The position numbers and the translations under genes are program-made. DNA of 64,000 bases from Bacteroidota bacterium. GTDB lineage: Bacteria; Bacteroidota; Bacteroidia; AKYH767-A; 2013-40CM-41-45. Positions 33,039-40,966 of the stretch are shown piece by piece; the first letter of the stretch is position 1, and each line of letters starts with the position of its first letter. Where the stretch lies: positions 1-64,000 of the forward strand of contig JADKKE010000013.1 in NCBI GenBank assembly GCA_016720655.1, read 5' to 3'. The notes beneath the pieces are model-generated. The model did no database searches. It was not told where the DNA came from and saw nothing but the letters and a program-made list of their open reading frames with translations.

Positions 33039-34046
33039 TTAAACGAACATCTCCTTCTTCATCTTCAACCATTCCAACGCTGTCCCGGAAAGCAAACGTT
33101 CTTTCACAACAGTATCGTAGGACATTGAATCGATCAATTTTCCGGGGGAAAGTTCCCCAAGAGGAAATGGATAATCGGTTCCAAGTGCAATTCTATCGGC
33201 ACCCATGAGGTTCACGAGGTAATCCAGCATCATTGGATCATGAACGAGAGAATCGAGGTAAAATTGTTTGAGGTATTTTCTTGGGTTTTCTTTGTTGTCG
33301 ACTGCGACGAGATCAGGACGGACATTGAAACCGTGTTCGATTCTTCCTATTGTTGCGGGAAAAGAACCGCCACCGTGTGCAAAAGCTACACTCAAATTCG
33401 GCAAGCGTTCAAAGACGCCACCGAATATCATCGAACAAATTGCAAGCGATGTTTCGGCAGGCATACCAACTAACCAGGGAAGCCAGTACTTCGGCATTTT
33501 TTCTTTGCCCATCATTTCCCAGGGATGTACAAAAACAGCAGCTCCCAATTCCTGTGCAGCTTCAAAAACAGGAAACAATTCAGGAGCACTGAGGTTCCAG
33601 TCATTCACATGCGAACCGATCTGTACACCACGCAAACCGATCTTCATGCAACGCTCCAGTTCTTTGATTGCCAATGCCGGCGATTGCAAAGGAATTGTAC
33701 CCAAACCAATAAAGCGCTTCGGATAGCGTTGAACAATTTCGGCAAGATGATCATTGAGATACATCGATAAGTCCAGCGCATCCTCTGCTTTCGCCCAGTA
33801 ACAGAACATTACCGGAATGGTAGAGAGCACCTGCACATCGATATGATGATGATTGCACTCTTTGATCCGCACATCCGCATCCCAGCAATTGTCTTCGATC
33901 TCACGGAAAAATTTCCCATCGATCATCATTTTTGCACAACAGGGTTTGTGATGCTCCAGCGACACGAATCCACCGTACCCGTATTTGCTTTTCAGATCCG
34001 GAAGCTTTTCCGGTAGAATGTGGGTATGGATATCAATCTTTAGCAT
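33039..34046 (-). CDS. 2-amino-3-carboxymuconate-6-semialdehyde decarboxylase (ACMSD)
   Basis: 335 residues from ATG 34046 (MLKIDIHTHILPEKLP). The longer frame to 34127 runs inside the neighbouring gene. It is an amidohydrolase-fold, zinc-dependent decarboxylase acting on ACMS, the ring-opened product of 3-hydroxyanthranilate. Metal ligands are the HxH pair in DIHTHIL, a His in FVHPWEMMGK and the Asp in IALGTDYPFPLG. KPCCAKMMIDGKFFREI and NHHHIDVQVLSTIPVMFCYW are ACMSD-like. It overlaps the TMTC-like gene by 14 bp, so they are coupled. Together with HAAO and the aldehyde dehydrogenase it forms a kynurenine-branch set. Confidence 0.9.
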   Translation of the reverse strand: MLKIDIHTHILPEKLPDLKSKYGYGGFVSLEHHKPCCAKMMIDGKFFREIEDNCWDADVRIKECNHHHIDVQVLSTIPVMFCYWAKAEDALDLSMYLNDHLAEIVQRYPKRFIGLGTIPLQSPALAIKELERCMKIGLRGVQIGSHVNDWNLSAPELFPVFEAAQELGAAVFVHPWEMMGKEKMPKYWLPWLVGMPAETSLAICSMIFGGVFERLPNLSVAFAHGGGSFPATIGRIEHGFNVRPDLVAVDNKENPRKYLKQFYLDSLVHDPMMLDYLVNLMGADRIALGTDYPFPLGELSPGKLIDSMSYDTVVKERLLSGTALEWLKMKKEMFV

Positions 34047-36066
34047 TGTTCTTTTTTTGCTTCTCGAGTTTTTCTCTTTGAACTTTTTTGGCAAGTGCGG
34101 CATACTTCTCTGCCTTTGCTTCGTCACCGGTATAACGATATGTCATCGAAACCAGATTGTACGGATCCGGATAAGCAGGGTCAATCTCTATGGCCTGTAA
34201 AAAATAGCCGATAGCAGTATCGAAAAGTTTCCTCGCTTCTTCCAGATGCTTTGCCTGATTAGCAGGATCTTTTTGAGCTTGCTCCCTTTGTCCTTCTGCA
34301 TAAACACCATACACACTTGCCATGTTATTGATCGCATGCGCATAGAAAGGATTGTATTTTGCAGCCATCTTAAAATGCTCCATCGCCTCCGGGTACTTGC
34401 GTTTGTTGAATAACAAATTGCCGTAATTGTTATGTGTGACAGGATGCGTGGGATTGTGTTTCAATGCTTCCAGGTAATCTGCTTCCGCTTTCGTAAAATC
34501 ATTCCGCGTATAATAAATATATCCTCTTCGCTGGTATGCATCAGCATATGCCGGATAGATTTCTACAGCATGCGAGAGTATTGCTATGGCTTCATCCATT
34601 ACTGCTTTTTTCTGCAAACTGTCGAGTCCCAGTAATTCTTCTTCTGCCGTAATATGATTTGCCCGATAAAATAACATGTGAACACTGTTGGGTACCGTTT
34701 GAAGATCCGTATCAAACAAAGTGGTATCACTTTTCCAGTCTGCGTTGCGGGCGACTGTTTTAAGACTAAACAAAAATGCAATGAATGCTGCAACATAAAC
34801 CGGTCGGCCTGCAGTTTTCAGAAAGGCAGAAACAGAACCTGCTTTCGATTCCTCTGTTCCCAACTTAAAGGCTTTTTGTAACACCACACCAACAACAAAA
34901 CAGAAACCAAGGGAGGGTAAAAACAACAATCGTTCACCGTAATTGGTACCAATAAGAATAAGAACATTGCTGACAAGAGAAATTGTCACTAAAAAATAAA
35001 GGATCCCAAAAGCAACCGGATCTTTTTGACGGAAACGGACGATCGCATAAATTCCCATACCGAGGAACAGAGCCAGGGAGACAAGTACACGCCAGTCGGT
35101 GAGCGAGAGCGCCGGGAAGGTATTGAAAGAACCATCCGAACACAATGTTAGCGGAAGCACGAAGAGTTTGAGGTAATATCCGAGGATGGAAATTGCATTG
35201 GCACGCTGAACAAGAAAATTGTCTATCGCAACCAGTGAATTATCTACAACCGGAATGGGCAGATCTACATTTCCAAGAATTTTTCTTCGAATCAATAAAA
35301 AAACCACTGTCGCAAAAACAAGCATGGACGAACTGCGGAGATAATGCTTTGATTTGGCTTCAGTGAAGAAATACAAGAGCAATGGAATTACCGCAAGCCA
35401 TGTGATTGCAGATTCTTTCGAAAGCAGCGCAAGAAAAAAAACAATCCCGGAACCGAAAAGATATTTGATTTTATCCGTGACAGAATACCGATACACCCAC
35501 AATGCTGTGAGAAGTAACAAGAGCAATGAAATAATTTCATCCCTGCTTTTGATATTGGCCACGACTTCTGTATGGAGTGGATGCGTTACAAAGAGCAGTG
35601 TGGTAATAAAAGGAACGATCAAATTCCCTTTCATAAATACTGTGAGTACATGAAATAACAGAAAGCATGTAATGGCAAACCAGATCACATTCATCCAATG
35701 ACCCAATGCAGGATTGCCCGGTGAAAATTGCCATTCTAGTGCGAACATTGCTTTTGACAGCGGACGATACAACTGGTAATCGTTGATATTCATCCCTGCC
35801 CGATAACTCGACTGAAATATTTCCGGGATCCCACTGATTCCTTTTTTTACCATGGTATTCTCCGGCATCAGTCCCCAATCGTCGAGTACATACCAGTGTC
35901 CGAATGTATTTGCATAGAGTAAAAAAGCAAGGACAGCCACAAAAATGCCGAGAACATTTTTGACATTGGAATTTTTCTGTTGAGTCGGTTGCCGTTTCGC
36001 TGACGGAGTAGCACCGCCTTGCTGTTGCAGTGCAATCTTTTCTTTCCGTGTTAATTTTTTTTGCAT
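34033..36066 (-). CDS. TMTC/GT-C-like multi-span membrane protein with TPR repeats
   Basis: 677 residues. A Lys/Gln-rich cytosolic start is followed by about ten hydrophobic spans (residues about 35-420). The first loop carries YANTFGHWYVLDDWGLMPEN, the acidic pair expected of a GT-C (dolichyl/polyprenyl-phosphate sugar) transferase. THPLHTEVVANIKSRDEI is a second TMTC-type mark. Residues about 480-650 are TPR repeats (YPAYADAYQRRGYIYYTRND, NPTHPVTHNNYGNLLFNKRK, DPAYPDPYNLVSMTYRYTG). Homologues are annotated as tetratricopeptide or O-mannosyltransferase-like. A role in surface glycosylation is inferred. It sits between HAAO and ACMSD with no obvious metabolic link. Confidence 0.85.
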   Translation of the reverse strand: MQKKLTRKEKIALQQQGGATPSAKRQPTQQKNSNVKNVLGIFVAVLAFLLYANTFGHWYVLDDWGLMPENTMVKKGISGIPEIFQSSYRAGMNINDYQLYRPLSKAMFALEWQFSPGNPALGHWMNVIWFAITCFLLFHVLTVFMKGNLIVPFITTLLFVTHPLHTEVVANIKSRDEIISLLLLLLTALWVYRYSVTDKIKYLFGSGIVFFLALLSKESAITWLAVIPLLLYFFTEAKSKHYLRSSSMLVFATVVFLLIRRKILGNVDLPIPVVDNSLVAIDNFLVQRANAISILGYYLKLFVLPLTLCSDGSFNTFPALSLTDWRVLVSLALFLGMGIYAIVRFRQKDPVAFGILYFLVTISLVSNVLILIGTNYGERLLFLPSLGFCFVVGVVLQKAFKLGTEESKAGSVSAFLKTAGRPVYVAAFIAFLFSLKTVARNADWKSDTTLFDTDLQTVPNSVHMLFYRANHITAEEELLGLDSLQKKAVMDEAIAILSHAVEIYPAYADAYQRRGYIYYTRNDFTKAEADYLEALKHNPTHPVTHNNYGNLLFNKRKYPEAMEHFKMAAKYNPFYAHAINNMASVYGVYAEGQREQAQKDPANQAKHLEEARKLFDTAIGYFLQAIEIDPAYPDPYNLVSMTYRYTGDEAKAEKYAALAKKVQREKLEKQKKNNAKD

Positions 36067-36176
36067 ACTTAATTTCTAGACCCTTGGATTTATCTTCAAG
36101 AGTGTAAATGGATTCATGAATAATTTCGAAGAAGAATTCAACTCTTGTGAATGAATTCAGGAACAATTACCCTGAA

Positions 36177-36704
36177 CTATGCAAGTTTTGGTGGCGGCTC
36201 CATCACAGAACCACAGTTCTTACATGTACGGAGTTCTTTATTTTCATAGAATTTATTCATCACAACAGGCAACTGAGCGACAATGTCAGTGAGATCAAGG
36301 AACTCTTCGTATAATTTATGGTTGCATTTTTCGCAATACCACTGAAATCCATCTTTCATTCCGTCTCTGCGCTGAACTTCCATGACCAGTCCAACGGTAT
36401 TGGGTCCACGTTGCGGACTGTGAGGAGTTCTTGCCGGGAGAAGAAAAATTTCCCCTTCTTTGATCGGAATTTCTACCGGCTTTCCGTCTTCAATAATTTT
36501 TACTGAAACATCTCCTTCAAGCTGGAAGAAAAACTCTTCTGTTTCATTGTAATGATAGTCCTTTCGGGAATTGGGCCCGCCAACCACCATGACAATAAAA
36601 TCCTGATTCGGTTTATAGACAACCTGGTTTCCAACCGGAGGTTTGAGGAGATGACGGTTTTCATCGATCCATTTTTTGAAACTAAAAGGTTTGGTAACGG
36701 GCAT
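36177..36704 (-). CDS. 3-hydroxyanthranilate 3,4-dioxygenase
   Basis: 175 residues from ATG 36704 (MPVTKPFSFKKWIDENRHLL). The frame opens at 36770 but the extra residues do not look like family. The Fe(II) ligands are H51, E57 (DYHYNETEEFFFQLEG) and H95 (PARTPHSPQRG), the classic spacing of the bacterial cupin enzyme. A second rubredoxin-like metal site is formed by WYCEKCNHKL and LRTCKNCGSVM. The enzyme opens the ring of 3-hydroxyanthranilate to ACMS, the substrate of the ACMSD in the same cluster. Confidence 0.94.
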   Translation of the reverse strand: MPVTKPFSFKKWIDENRHLLKPPVGNQVVYKPNQDFIVMVVGGPNSRKDYHYNETEEFFFQLEGDVSVKIIEDGKPVEIPIKEGEIFLLPARTPHSPQRGPNTVGLVMEVQRRDGMKDGFQWYCEKCNHKLYEEFLDLTDIVAQLPVVMNKFYENKELRTCKNCGSVMEPPPKLA

Positions 36705-36797
36705 GGCGTTCGAAGTTTGAGATTTTGAAGAAGAAAACTGATCAAAATAGCTTTTGCTACTTTCTGACATATCGTTTGATTTGAATTGTACGATGAA

Positions 36798-37094
36798 CTA
36801 AGAATTTCTTTTCGGACCAAAGAGCTCATTGAACTTGTCGCGGATTTCACCGGCAAAAGCCTCGGCTTTCACACCCACCTGTTTTGCTGCTTCCTCCGCT
36901 TTGTCGCGCAGACCTTCGAATTTTTCCCTTGCTGCATCACCAAAATCACCTCCCGCAGCCACTTTATCCAGTTCATGATGAAGGATGGTTGGGAATTTCT
37001 TTTTCAGTTGATCAATTACAATCTGAACTGCAGCTTTCGCTTGTTCATCAGTAATGCCTGTCTTAGCTTTTACCAGGTTTTCAAGGTGTTCCAT
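36798..37094 (-). CDS. Small helical protein of unknown function
   Basis: 98 residues from ATG 37094 (MEHLENLVKAKTGITDEQAK). The longer frame to 37148 adds non-helical sequence. It is almost entirely helical, with Ala/Lys/Glu repeats: AAVQIVIDQLKKKFP, AAREKFEGLRDKAEEAAKQVG, ALIKEIRDKFNELFG-like. It resembles coiled-coil or DUF2267/phasin-type small proteins, but no family is claimed. It lies between HAAO and the divergent SDR, probably sharing the HAAO direction. TACATTTG on the minus strand at 37200-37207 is a possible -7 box. Confidence 0.65.
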   Translation of the reverse strand: MEHLENLVKAKTGITDEQAKAAVQIVIDQLKKKFPTILHHELDKVAAGGDFGDAAREKFEGLRDKAEEAAKQVGVKAEAFAGEIRDKFNELFGPKRNS

Positions 37095-37224
37095 AACATT
37101 TCTTTTTTCGGGAAGGGAAGTGTAGATTTGAGGACGAGTGCAGGACAAGGTTCGGTGATCTCCTCACCTCATCCTATTTCCGGATTCGTTCTAATTCATC
37201 AAATGTAAAGAAATCCTTCAAAAA

Positions 37225-38006
37225 ATGAACCTCAATTTATCGGGTAAAAAAGCCATGGTTTGTGGTAGTACTCAAGGCATTGGAAAAGCTTCCGCCCTGG
37301 AACTTGCAAGCCTTGGAGCTTCTGTAATCCTGGTGGCAAGAAATGAAGAGGAACTGAAAAAGGTTAAATCAGAACTTCCCGGACCCGGAAACCACGATTT
37401 CCTTGTTGCCGATTTTTCAAAACCGGAAGCACTCAAAACAAAAATAAACGAGTACATCCAAACCAAAGGCTCTGTCGATATCCTTGTAAACAATACCGGC
37501 GGTCCGGCATCAGGACCAATTACGGAAGCAAAGACTGAAGAATTTATTCAGACGTTTTCAAATCATCTTGTATGTAATCACATTCTTGTACAAGCTGTTC
37601 TTGAGGGAATGAAAAAAATGGCTACGGCCGGATTATCAATATCATCTCTACCTCCGTGAAACAGCCGCTCAAAAACCTGGGCGTTTCCAATACCATTCGT
37701 GCAGCGGTTGCAAATTGGTCGAAGACGCTTGCCGGTGAAGTAGCAAAATATGGTATCACCGTGAACAATGTACTTCCCGGTGCAACTTTAACCGTTCGTT
37801 TGCAAAGCATCATTGAAACCAAAGCATCCAAAACCGGAATGAGCAAAGAGGATGTGGAAAAAGAAATGCTCCAGGAAATTCCAATGCAGCGTTTTGCAAA
37901 TCCTTCTGAAATCGCAAATGCTGTTGGCTTTCTTGCTTCTCCTGCAGCCGCTTACATCACCGGAATCAATGTTCCGGTGGATGGAGGCCGGACTTCTTCA
38001 TTGTGA
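37225..38006 (+). pseudogene. SDR oxidoreductase, broken by one base at an A-run
   Basis: A short-chain dehydrogenase/reductase. The N-terminal part (GKKAMVCGSTQGIGKASALE, the GxxxGxG cofactor loop; ILVNNTGGPASGP) runs 37225-37659. It breaks at the seven-A run 37612-37618 (ATG AAA AAA ATG); one extra A restores GMKKNGYGRIINIISTSVKQ and joins the C-terminal part (to 38006), giving about 260 residues. The usual YxxxK is replaced by LGVSNTIRAAVANW, as in some SDR groups with SNxxR. The break may be real or a homopolymer error. SDRs of this type often sit in kynurenine clusters, as here. Confidence 0.85.
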
Positions 38007-38042
38007 GTTTGAATTGAACAGAACCACGCTAAACCAGAAATT

Positions 38043-38447
38043 GTGACAGTAAGCAATTCCTACCGCGCCAAGCAAGCTAAGATTTCACTGGTCATTCTGG
38101 CCGTACTCGCTGTTTTGTATTTTTTCTTCGGGAAAAACAACACCAACACAAGCATCGACCGACGAGAAAAAGCCTTTCGTCACAATGAAATAAAACTCAC
38201 CAAGCATGCACAATGCAGAATGGATTGCAGACAGATCGATGAATCTGAAGTAAAAGACATTCTTGCAAAAGGAGCGATCAACTATAACAAAAGTGATCTC
38301 AAAGATAAACCCTGCCCTACCTATGCACTGGAAGGAATCACAAAAGACAATCAACGTGTCCGTGTTGTCGTTGGTGATTGCAACAATGAAGCGGTCATCA
38401 TTACAGTGATTGATCTAGATCATGAGTTTGAGTGTACTTGCGATTGA
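38043..38447 (+). CDS. DUF4258 domain protein with N-terminal membrane helix
   Basis: 134 residues; starts at GTG 38043 (the nearest good start, leaving 36 bp after the SDR stop). One transmembrane segment (ISLVILAVLAVLYFFFG) near the N-terminus is followed by the DUF4258 core KLTKHAQCRMDCRQIDESEV, then VKDILAKGAINYNKSD, KDNQRVRVVVGDC and a Cys-containing tail (EFECTCD). DUF4258 has a RelE-like fold and unknown activity. It may be cotranscribed with the SDR. Four extra cysteines suggest metal or disulfide use. Confidence 0.82.
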   Translation: MTVSNSYRAKQAKISLVILAVLAVLYFFFGKNNTNTSIDRREKAFRHNEIKLTKHAQCRMDCRQIDESEVKDILAKGAINYNKSDLKDKPCPTYALEGITKDNQRVRVVVGDCNNEAVIITVIDLDHEFECTCD

Positions 38448-38542
38448 AAGGAAGTTAGAAGTCAAAAAGGTATAAAGTATAAAGTATAAGGTAGAAGGCA
38501 TAACACGGAAATTTTTGTGAGACGATAGCAATAAGTGTTAAG

Positions 38543-38604
38543 CACCAACCACTACCCACTAACCACTAACCACTAACCACCAACCACCAACCACCAACCA
38601 CCAA
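38543..38604 (+). repeat. Tandem heptamer repeat (ACCACYA type) before the dehydrogenase
   Basis: Roughly eight copies of a 7-bp unit, ACCACTA changing to ACCACCA along the array, immediately upstream of the aldehyde dehydrogenase start (38610). A separate AT-rich TATAAAGTATAAAGTATAAGG motif precedes it. Slippage in the array could change promoter or leader spacing, but that is untested. Confidence 0.8.
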
Positions 38605-38609
38605 AATGC

Positions 38610-40052
38610 ATGCAAAAAATACAGAACTACATAAATGGCGGGATGCATGCTCCTTTATCGGGGCAGTATCTGGATAATATCAATCCATCAACAGGAGAAG
38701 TATATAGTCTGATTCCAGATTCAGATGAACGCGATGTGGCATTGGCGACAGAAGCTGCAGAGGCTGCATTTCCGGAATGGTCAGCGATGCCGAAAGAAAA
38801 AAGATCAAGACTGTTGATGAAACTCAGCGATATGATTCTAAAAAATCTTGATCGCTTTGCCATGGCAGAAACTGTGGATCAGGGAAAACCTTTGTGGTTG
38901 TCGAAAACTGTTGATATTCCGCGGGCAGTTGCAAATTTTCATTTCTATGCAACAGCTGCCTTGCATACACATACGGAATCGCATTCGATGGAAGACACAG
39001 CATTGAATTATACTTTGCGGACACCTGTTGGTGTTGCAGGGTGTATTTCTCCATGGAATTTGCCCTTGTACTTATTCACCTGGAAAATTGCTCCGGCTCT
39101 TGCTGCAGGATGTACTGTCGTTGCAAAACCAAGTGAAATTACTCCGATGACAGCCTACCTTTTGAGTGAGCTGTGTATTGAAATTGGTTTTCCAAAAGGT
39201 GTACTCAACATTGTACACGGGTTGGGTCCAAAAGTTGGCATGGCGATTGTCTCACATCCAAAAATTCCTGCGATTAGTTTTACCGGCGGAACAAAAACCG
39301 GAGAAATCATTGCACGTACTGCTGCACCGATGTTTAAGAAGCTTTCCCTTGAATTGGGTGGGAAAAATCCGAACATCATTTTTGCTGATGCTGATTTTGA
39401 AAAAGCAGTGCATACTTCTGTTCGTTCTTCATTCTCTAACCAGGGAGAAATTTGTTTGTGCGGCAGCCGGATTTTCGTTGAACGCTCCATTTATGAAAAA
39501 TTCAAAGTGGCCTTTGTTGAGGAAACGAAAAAACTAAAAGTGGGAGATCCTTTGCAGGAAGAAAGCTGGATTGGCGCCATTGCTTCCAAAGGACACAAAG
39601 AAAAAATCCTCTCCTACATTCAGCTTGCGAAGGAAGAAGGTGGAAAAATTATTTGTGGAGGAAATGAAGTAAATCCGGGAGGTGCATGCAAAAATGGATA
39701 TTTTATCGAGCCTACTGTGATTGAAGGCCTGGCATTTGATTGCAGAACCAACCAGGAAGAAATTTTTGGACCTGTAGTTACTCTCATGCCTTTTGACACA
39801 GAAGAGGAAGTTTTAAAATACGCGAACAGTACAAATTACGGTCTGGCCGCAACCTTGTGGACACAGAACCTGAGTCGAACACACAGAATGAGTGCAAAAA
39901 TTCAAAGTGGAATTATTTGGGTAAATTGTTGGCTGCTTAGAGATCTCCGTACGCCTTTCGGCGGCATGAAAGGTTCCGGAGTCGGACGTGAAGGTGGTTT
40001 CGAAGCATTGAATTTTTTCACCGAAGAAAGAAATGTTTGTATCCGTCTTTAA
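38610..40052 (+). CDS. Aldehyde dehydrogenase, likely 2-aminomuconate-6-semialdehyde dehydrogenase
   Basis: 480 residues, the length of an ALDH8-type enzyme. NAD-binding blocks are GVAGCISPWNLPLYLFTWKI and AISFTGGTKTGEII. The general-base Glu is in KLSLELGGKNPNI. The catalytic Cys is C282 in SFSNQGEICLCGSRI. The genomic partners HAAO and ACMSD make 2-aminomuconate semialdehyde the most likely substrate, giving 2-aminomuconate. That assignment is inferred from context; the reaction itself is certain. The start codon lies directly after a heptamer repeat array. The C-terminus ends in TEERNVCIRL. Confidence 0.9.
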   Translation: MQKIQNYINGGMHAPLSGQYLDNINPSTGEVYSLIPDSDERDVALATEAAEAAFPEWSAMPKEKRSRLLMKLSDMILKNLDRFAMAETVDQGKPLWLSKTVDIPRAVANFHFYATAALHTHTESHSMEDTALNYTLRTPVGVAGCISPWNLPLYLFTWKIAPALAAGCTVVAKPSEITPMTAYLLSELCIEIGFPKGVLNIVHGLGPKVGMAIVSHPKIPAISFTGGTKTGEIIARTAAPMFKKLSLELGGKNPNIIFADADFEKAVHTSVRSSFSNQGEICLCGSRIFVERSIYEKFKVAFVEETKKLKVGDPLQEESWIGAIASKGHKEKILSYIQLAKEEGGKIICGGNEVNPGGACKNGYFIEPTVIEGLAFDCRTNQEEIFGPVVTLMPFDTEEEVLKYANSTNYGLAATLWTQNLSRTHRMSAKIQSGIIWVNCWLLRDLRTPFGGMKGSGVGREGGFEALNFFTEERNVCIRL

Positions 40053-40135
40053 CCCCTCCGTAACAAAGTCAATATCCTACCTAATACCTAATACCTTATA
40101 CCGCTTCCTACCACCTTACTCAAAAACCAACAACC

Positions 40136-40906
40136 ATGAAACGACCTCTCCTTTTAACCGCATTACTCTTTTTCATCTTCTCACAATTCAGCCAGGCAGC
40201 TGGTTCCTACATTGAATATGCGATCACAAGTGAAAAAAAGCCTTCACCGGGAAATATGAAAATGTATTATCAGGATGGAAATTCACGATCAGAAATAACA
40301 ATGGCGATGCCTGCTGCTGCCGGTGGAGTAGAAATGAGTTTCGTAATGATTTCTCTGAAAGAAGCCCCGTTGAAATCCTATCTGTTGAATACAAAAAGTA
40401 AAACATATACTGAATCTGAAATAAAAGAAAGTAAAACAGAAGAAGCAGAAGCGATTCAATATGAAATCACAGTTGTTGGCAAAGAAAAAGTGAATGGTTA
40501 CAATTGCATTCATAGTATTGTAAAGAGAAAAAATACAACTTCCCAACAGGAAATGTGGACGACAACGGAAATTAAAGATTTTGAAAAATACAAGAAGATC
40601 AATAATCAATACACCAACAAAGGAATGTACAAAGCTTTGCGTGATAAAGGTGCTGAAGGATTTCCTGTGAGAATGAAAACAATGGAACGCAGCACCAACA
40701 TGATCATTGATCTGATTAAAGCCGAGAGCAGAGAAAATCCTGCGTCTTTATTCAGTTTGGATGGATACACCAAATCTACTGCTCCTGCAGGAGGAATGAT
40801 GAGCCCGGAACAAATGAAGGAGATGAGAGAGAAAATTCAAAACATGACTCCGGAAGAAAGACAAAAATATATGGACGAGATGAAAAAACAATCCCAGCCA
40901 CATTGA
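40136..40906 (+). CDS. DUF4412 secreted protein
   Basis: 256 residues with a signal peptide (KRPLLLTALLFFIFSQFSQA). The family body IEYAITSEKKPSPGNMKMYYQDGNSRSEI, KSYLLNTKSKTYTESEI, NGYNCIHSIVKR and EMWTTTEIKDFEKYKKI is of DUF4412 type, an uncharacterised Bacteroidota family of about this length. The C-terminus is a Met/Glu-rich coiled segment (MSPEQMKEMREKIQNMTPEE). It is a single gene with a terminator, oriented towards the DUF885 gene. No activity can be assigned. Confidence 0.85.
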   Translation: MKRPLLLTALLFFIFSQFSQAAGSYIEYAITSEKKPSPGNMKMYYQDGNSRSEITMAMPAAAGGVEMSFVMISLKEAPLKSYLLNTKSKTYTESEIKESKTEEAEAIQYEITVVGKEKVNGYNCIHSIVKRKNTTSQQEMWTTTEIKDFEKYKKINNQYTNKGMYKALRDKGAEGFPVRMKTMERSTNMIIDLIKAESRENPASLFSLDGYTKSTAPAGGMMSPEQMKEMREKIQNMTPEERQKYMDEMKKQSQPH

Positions 40907-40917
40907 AAATATCATTC

Positions 40918-40957
40918 AAACAAAAGGGGCTCTGAATTCAGTGCCCCTTTTGTTTTT
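40918..40957. terminator. Bidirectional terminator
   Basis: AACAAAAGGGGC (about 40919-40930) pairs with GCCCCTTTTGTT (40943-40954), followed by a T-run and preceded by A-rich sequence. It serves DUF4412 (+) and the DUF885 gene (-). Confidence 0.9.
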
Positions 40958-40966
40958 CCCGTTGCC

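Noticed and set aside
35537..36166. 209-codon minus-strand frame
   Set aside because: Alternative frame of the TMTC-like gene on the same strand, without hydrophobic pattern or family motifs.
38543..38604. CRISPR-like array
   Set aside because: The unit is only 7 bp with no spacers; it is a simple tandem repeat.
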